DNA from: an uncultured Actinomycetes bacterium
GTDB lineage: Bacteria > Actinomycetota > Thermoleophilia > Solirubrobacterales > Solirubrobacteraceae
Reading direction: 5' to 3'
Length of the DNA: 7,801 nt
Assembly (NCBI GenBank): GCA_937888775.1
Contig: CALAQT010000440.1
Location: 1 to 7,801, forward strand
The translations under genes and the position numbers were made by a program. The notes under the pieces were generated by a model that was given only the letters and a program-made list of their open reading frames with translations, was not told the origin of the DNA and made no database searches. Positions 6,485 through 7,801 of the stretch are shown in pieces (position 1 is the stretch's first letter; every line of letters starts with the position of its first letter).

Positions 6485-7069
6485 TTACTTGGCCCTCTTG
6501 ACGACTTCGATCAGTCGCCAGCGCTTGGTGCGTGACAGCGGGCGCGCCTCGCGGACGATCACCGTATCGCCGATGTGAGCGTCGTTTGCCTCGTCGTGGG
6601 CGTGCAGCGTGCTGGAAGTGCGCACGATCTTCTCGTAGCGGCGGTGACGGCGCGCCGTGTCGATCCTCACGGTGATCGTCTTGTCGGCGCGATCGGAGAC
6701 GACCACGCCCTGGCGGATCTTCTGCACGCGCGGCGCGTGCTCACGCGGGGGCGTCGTCTCGCTGCCGGTGTTACCGGCGCGTTCCTTCTCACGTGTGCGG
6801 GTGCGCATCACGCTTCTGACCTGCGCCTTGCCGCGGCGCTCGGCTACCCGCTCGGCCTGACGCTCCTCCGGACTCCGTGAGCCACGCGACTTGGTCTTTG
6901 ACGCCTTGGCTGCACGGGCGCGCCGCCGCCGTTCCTTCGGCGCGAGCACCTCCGCGGGGGGCGCGGTCGGACCGGAACGTGCGGCCGGTGCCTGAGTGGC
7001 CTGCGGCGCTTGCGCTGCGGGCTGCTCTTCAGGGGTCTGTTCAGGATTCTCGTTGGTCTCTTCAGCCAT
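6485..7069 (-). CDS. rpsQ: 30S ribosomal protein S17 (uS17) with long disordered N-terminal extension
   Basis: S17 is a primary 16S rRNA-binding protein with an OB fold. The S17 domain occupies about residues 114-194: VQKIRQGVVVSDRADKTITV (115-134), RHRRYEKIVRTSSTLHAHDE (141-160), then IGDTVIVREARPLSRTKRWR (166-185). Before it lie about 112 extra residues. Residues 1-45 are acidic and rich in Ala, Pro and Gln. Residues 46-98 are strongly basic (KERRRRARAAKASKTKSRGS onward). A Thr/Pro/Glu linker follows. The usual family length is about 80-110 residues. The ATG at 7067-7069 lies four bases after the rpmC stop with AGGA close by, and the reading frame is open and GC3-rich throughout, so the extension is probably real. 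An internal ATG at residue 88 (6806-6808) would give a 107-residue product but would leave a 265-base gap. Confidence 0.94.
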   Translation of the reverse strand: MAEETNENPEQTPEEQPAAQAPQATQAPAARSGPTAPPAEVLAPKERRRRARAAKASKTKSRGSRSPEERQAERVAERRGKAQVRSVMRTRTREKERAGNTGSETTPPREHAPRVQKIRQGVVVSDRADKTITVRIDTARRHRRYEKIVRTSSTLHAHDEANDAHIGDTVIVREARPLSRTKRWRLIEVVKRAK

Positions 7070-7073
7070 AGTC

Positions 7074-7274
7074 CTAAGCCTGTCCGTTGATATCTCGCTC
7101 GCCCAAAATGGTCAGCGCGCGGGCAACGTCTCGCTTGGCGCGCGCCAAGCCGGCGGTGTTGTCCAACTCGCCGGTCGCGTGCTGGAAACGCAGCCCGAAC
7201 AGCTCGCGCCGGATGGTGCGAATGTGCTCGCGCAGCTCGGTTTCGCTCATGTCGCGCAGCTCAGCCGGCTTCAT
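7074..7274 (-). CDS. rpmC: 50S ribosomal protein L29 (uL29)
   Basis: L29 is a small two-helix protein at the tunnel exit, near L23, where signal recognition particle and trigger factor dock. The 66 residues match the family. MKPAELRDMSETELREHI (1-18) starts the first helix. ELFGLRFQHATGELDNTAGL (24-43) includes the signature LFxLRFQ segment. RAKRDVARALTILGER forms the second helix. The ATG lies two bases after the rplP stop. A GAGAGGA sequence within the rplP end serves as Shine-Dalgarno. Unlike S17 and S5, it has no extension. Confidence 0.97.
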   Translation of the reverse strand: MKPAELRDMSETELREHIRTIRRELFGLRFQHATGELDNTAGLARAKRDVARALTILGERDINGQA

Positions 7275-7276
7275 CG

Positions 7277-7690
7277 CTAAGCGTCCTCTCGCATCACGAA
7301 CTTGGTCCTGACGGGAAGCTTGTGGCCGGCCAGGCGCATTGCCTCACGCGCGAGTGGCTCGGACACTCCGGCCAGCTCGAACATAACCCGTCCCGGCTTG
7401 ACCACTGCGACCCAGCCCTCGGGCGAGCCCTTGCCCGAGCCCATCCGGGTTTCGGCCGGCTTCTTGGTGAACGGCTTGTCGGGATAGACATTGATCCACA
7501 CCTTGCCGCCGCGCTTGATCTTGCGGGTCATGGCGATGCGCGCAGCCTCGATCTGGCGGTTGGTCAACCATCCCGCGTCGATCGTCTTAAGCCCGTACTC
7601 GCCGAACTGGACCGTTACCTGCCCACGTGAAAGTCCACCGCGCCGGCCGCGGTGCTGCTTGCGATGCTTGACACGCTTGGGGGACAGCAT
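7277..7690 (-). CDS. rplP: 50S ribosomal protein L16 (uL16)
   Basis: L16 is a late-assembly protein beside the A-site tRNA and peptidyl transferase centre. The 137 residues fit the family. It begins [20 protein letters not shown] (1-20), which is near-invariant. [20 protein letters not shown] (41-60), [15 protein letters not shown] (64-78) and [20 protein letters not shown] (81-100) follow. R82 matches the arginine that is hydroxylated in E. coli L16; whether that happens here is unknown. The ATG overlaps the rpsC stop by one base (TGATG). GGAGG at 7700-7704, inside the rpsC end, is nine bases upstream. Confidence 0.98.
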   Translation of the reverse strand: MLSPKRVKHRKQHRGRRGGLSRGQVTVQFGEYGLKTIDAGWLTNRQIEAARIAMTRKIKRGGKVWINVYPDKPFTKKPAETRMGSGKGSPEGWVAVVKPGRVMFELAGVSEPLAREAMRLAGHKLPVRTKFVMREDA

Positions 7691-7770
7691 CAGCGACCGC
7701 CTCCGCCGGAGGCTCCGCCACCGCCGCCGCCGGGACGCGGGCCACGTCCGCCGCCGCCACCACGGCCACC
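7690..7770 (-). CDS. rpsC: 30S ribosomal protein S3 (uS3), last 26 codons only
   Basis: Reading the minus strand from 7770 gives an open frame of 26 codons ending in TGA at 7690-7692. It encodes a Gly/Arg tail of the type [18 protein letters not shown], then GASGGGGR. No S3 domain is visible, so the assignment rests on position: S3 is directly upstream of L16 in almost all bacteria, and the stop overlaps the rplP start as TGATG. S3 proteins of high-GC actinobacteria often end in Gly/Arg-rich tails, from general knowledge. The upstream part is missing because the sequence runs into adapter at 7771. The tail itself could also hold an assembly error, since it is a (GGC)n-like tract. Confidence 0.72.
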   Translation of the reverse strand, partial: GGRGGGGGRGPRPGGGGGGASGGGGR

Positions 7771-7801
7771 AGATCGGAAGAGCGTCGTGTAGGGAAAGAG
7801 T
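7771..7801. other. Illumina TruSeq adapter remnant (non-genomic)
   Basis: The last 31 bases begin AGATCGGAAGAGCGTCGTGT and continue AGGGAAAGAGT. From memory, this is the reverse complement of the Illumina TruSeq universal (read 1) adapter, lacking only its final two bases. It directly abuts the rpsC tail. Translated on the minus strand in the rpsC frame it gives [10 protein letters not shown], a known artefact peptide in databases built from untrimmed reads. These bases do not belong to the organism. Confidence 0.97.

Noticed and set aside
1..7770. A novel defence, mobile or biosynthetic system
   Set aside because: Every base of note belongs to known, universally conserved genes in their usual order. 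There are no IS ends, phage genes, CRISPR repeats, tRNA sites or unknown genes.

Overview
This window is a stretch of the conserved bacterial ribosomal-protein superoperon. All 17 genes lie on the minus strand, so transcription runs from high to low coordinates. In that direction the order is rpsC (3' end only), rplP, rpmC, rpsQ, rplN, rplX, rplE, rpsZ (zinc-type S14), rpsH, rplF, rplR, rpsE, rpmD, rplO, secY, adk, map (5' end only). This is the end of the S10 cluster joined directly to the spc cluster, followed by the usual secY-adk-map tail. The high GC content, the gene order, the tight gene packing, six GTG starts among the 16 visible starts, and the low-complexity extensions on S17 and S5 suggest an actinobacterium. 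A Thermoleophilia/Solirubrobacterales-like lineage is my best guess from protein style; no search was possible.

Layout by region. Bases 7771-7801 are not genomic: they match the Illumina TruSeq read-1 adapter in reverse complement, joined to a GC-rich Gly-codon tract at the 3' end of rpsC. Bases 6116-7770 hold the end of the S10 cluster and the first spc genes (S3 tail, L16, L29, S17, L14). S17 has an N-terminal extension of about 112 residues. Bases 2283-6116 hold L24, L5, S14, S8, L6, L18, S5, L30 and L15. Bases 1-2270 hold SecY, adenylate kinase and the first 74 residues of methionine aminopeptidase type I. Nearly every junction is an overlap (ATGA, GTGA, TGATG, TAGTG) or a gap of under 30 bases. 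The largest gap is the 72 bases between secY and adk. No stretch over 300 bases lacks a gene.

How the genes work together: the ribosomal proteins are structural parts of the 30S and 50S subunits, made together under translational coupling. SecY is the membrane channel for co- and post-translational protein export. Adk balances adenine nucleotides. MetAP removes the initiator methionine from new proteins.

I see no mobile element, CRISPR array, tRNA, rRNA, toxin system or unknown gene. The window is an ordinary housekeeping locus. The points worth a second look are the adapter contamination, the S17 and S5 extensions, the mixed LID-domain ligand set in Adk, the lack of space for a separate spc promoter, and a high density of GATC sites.
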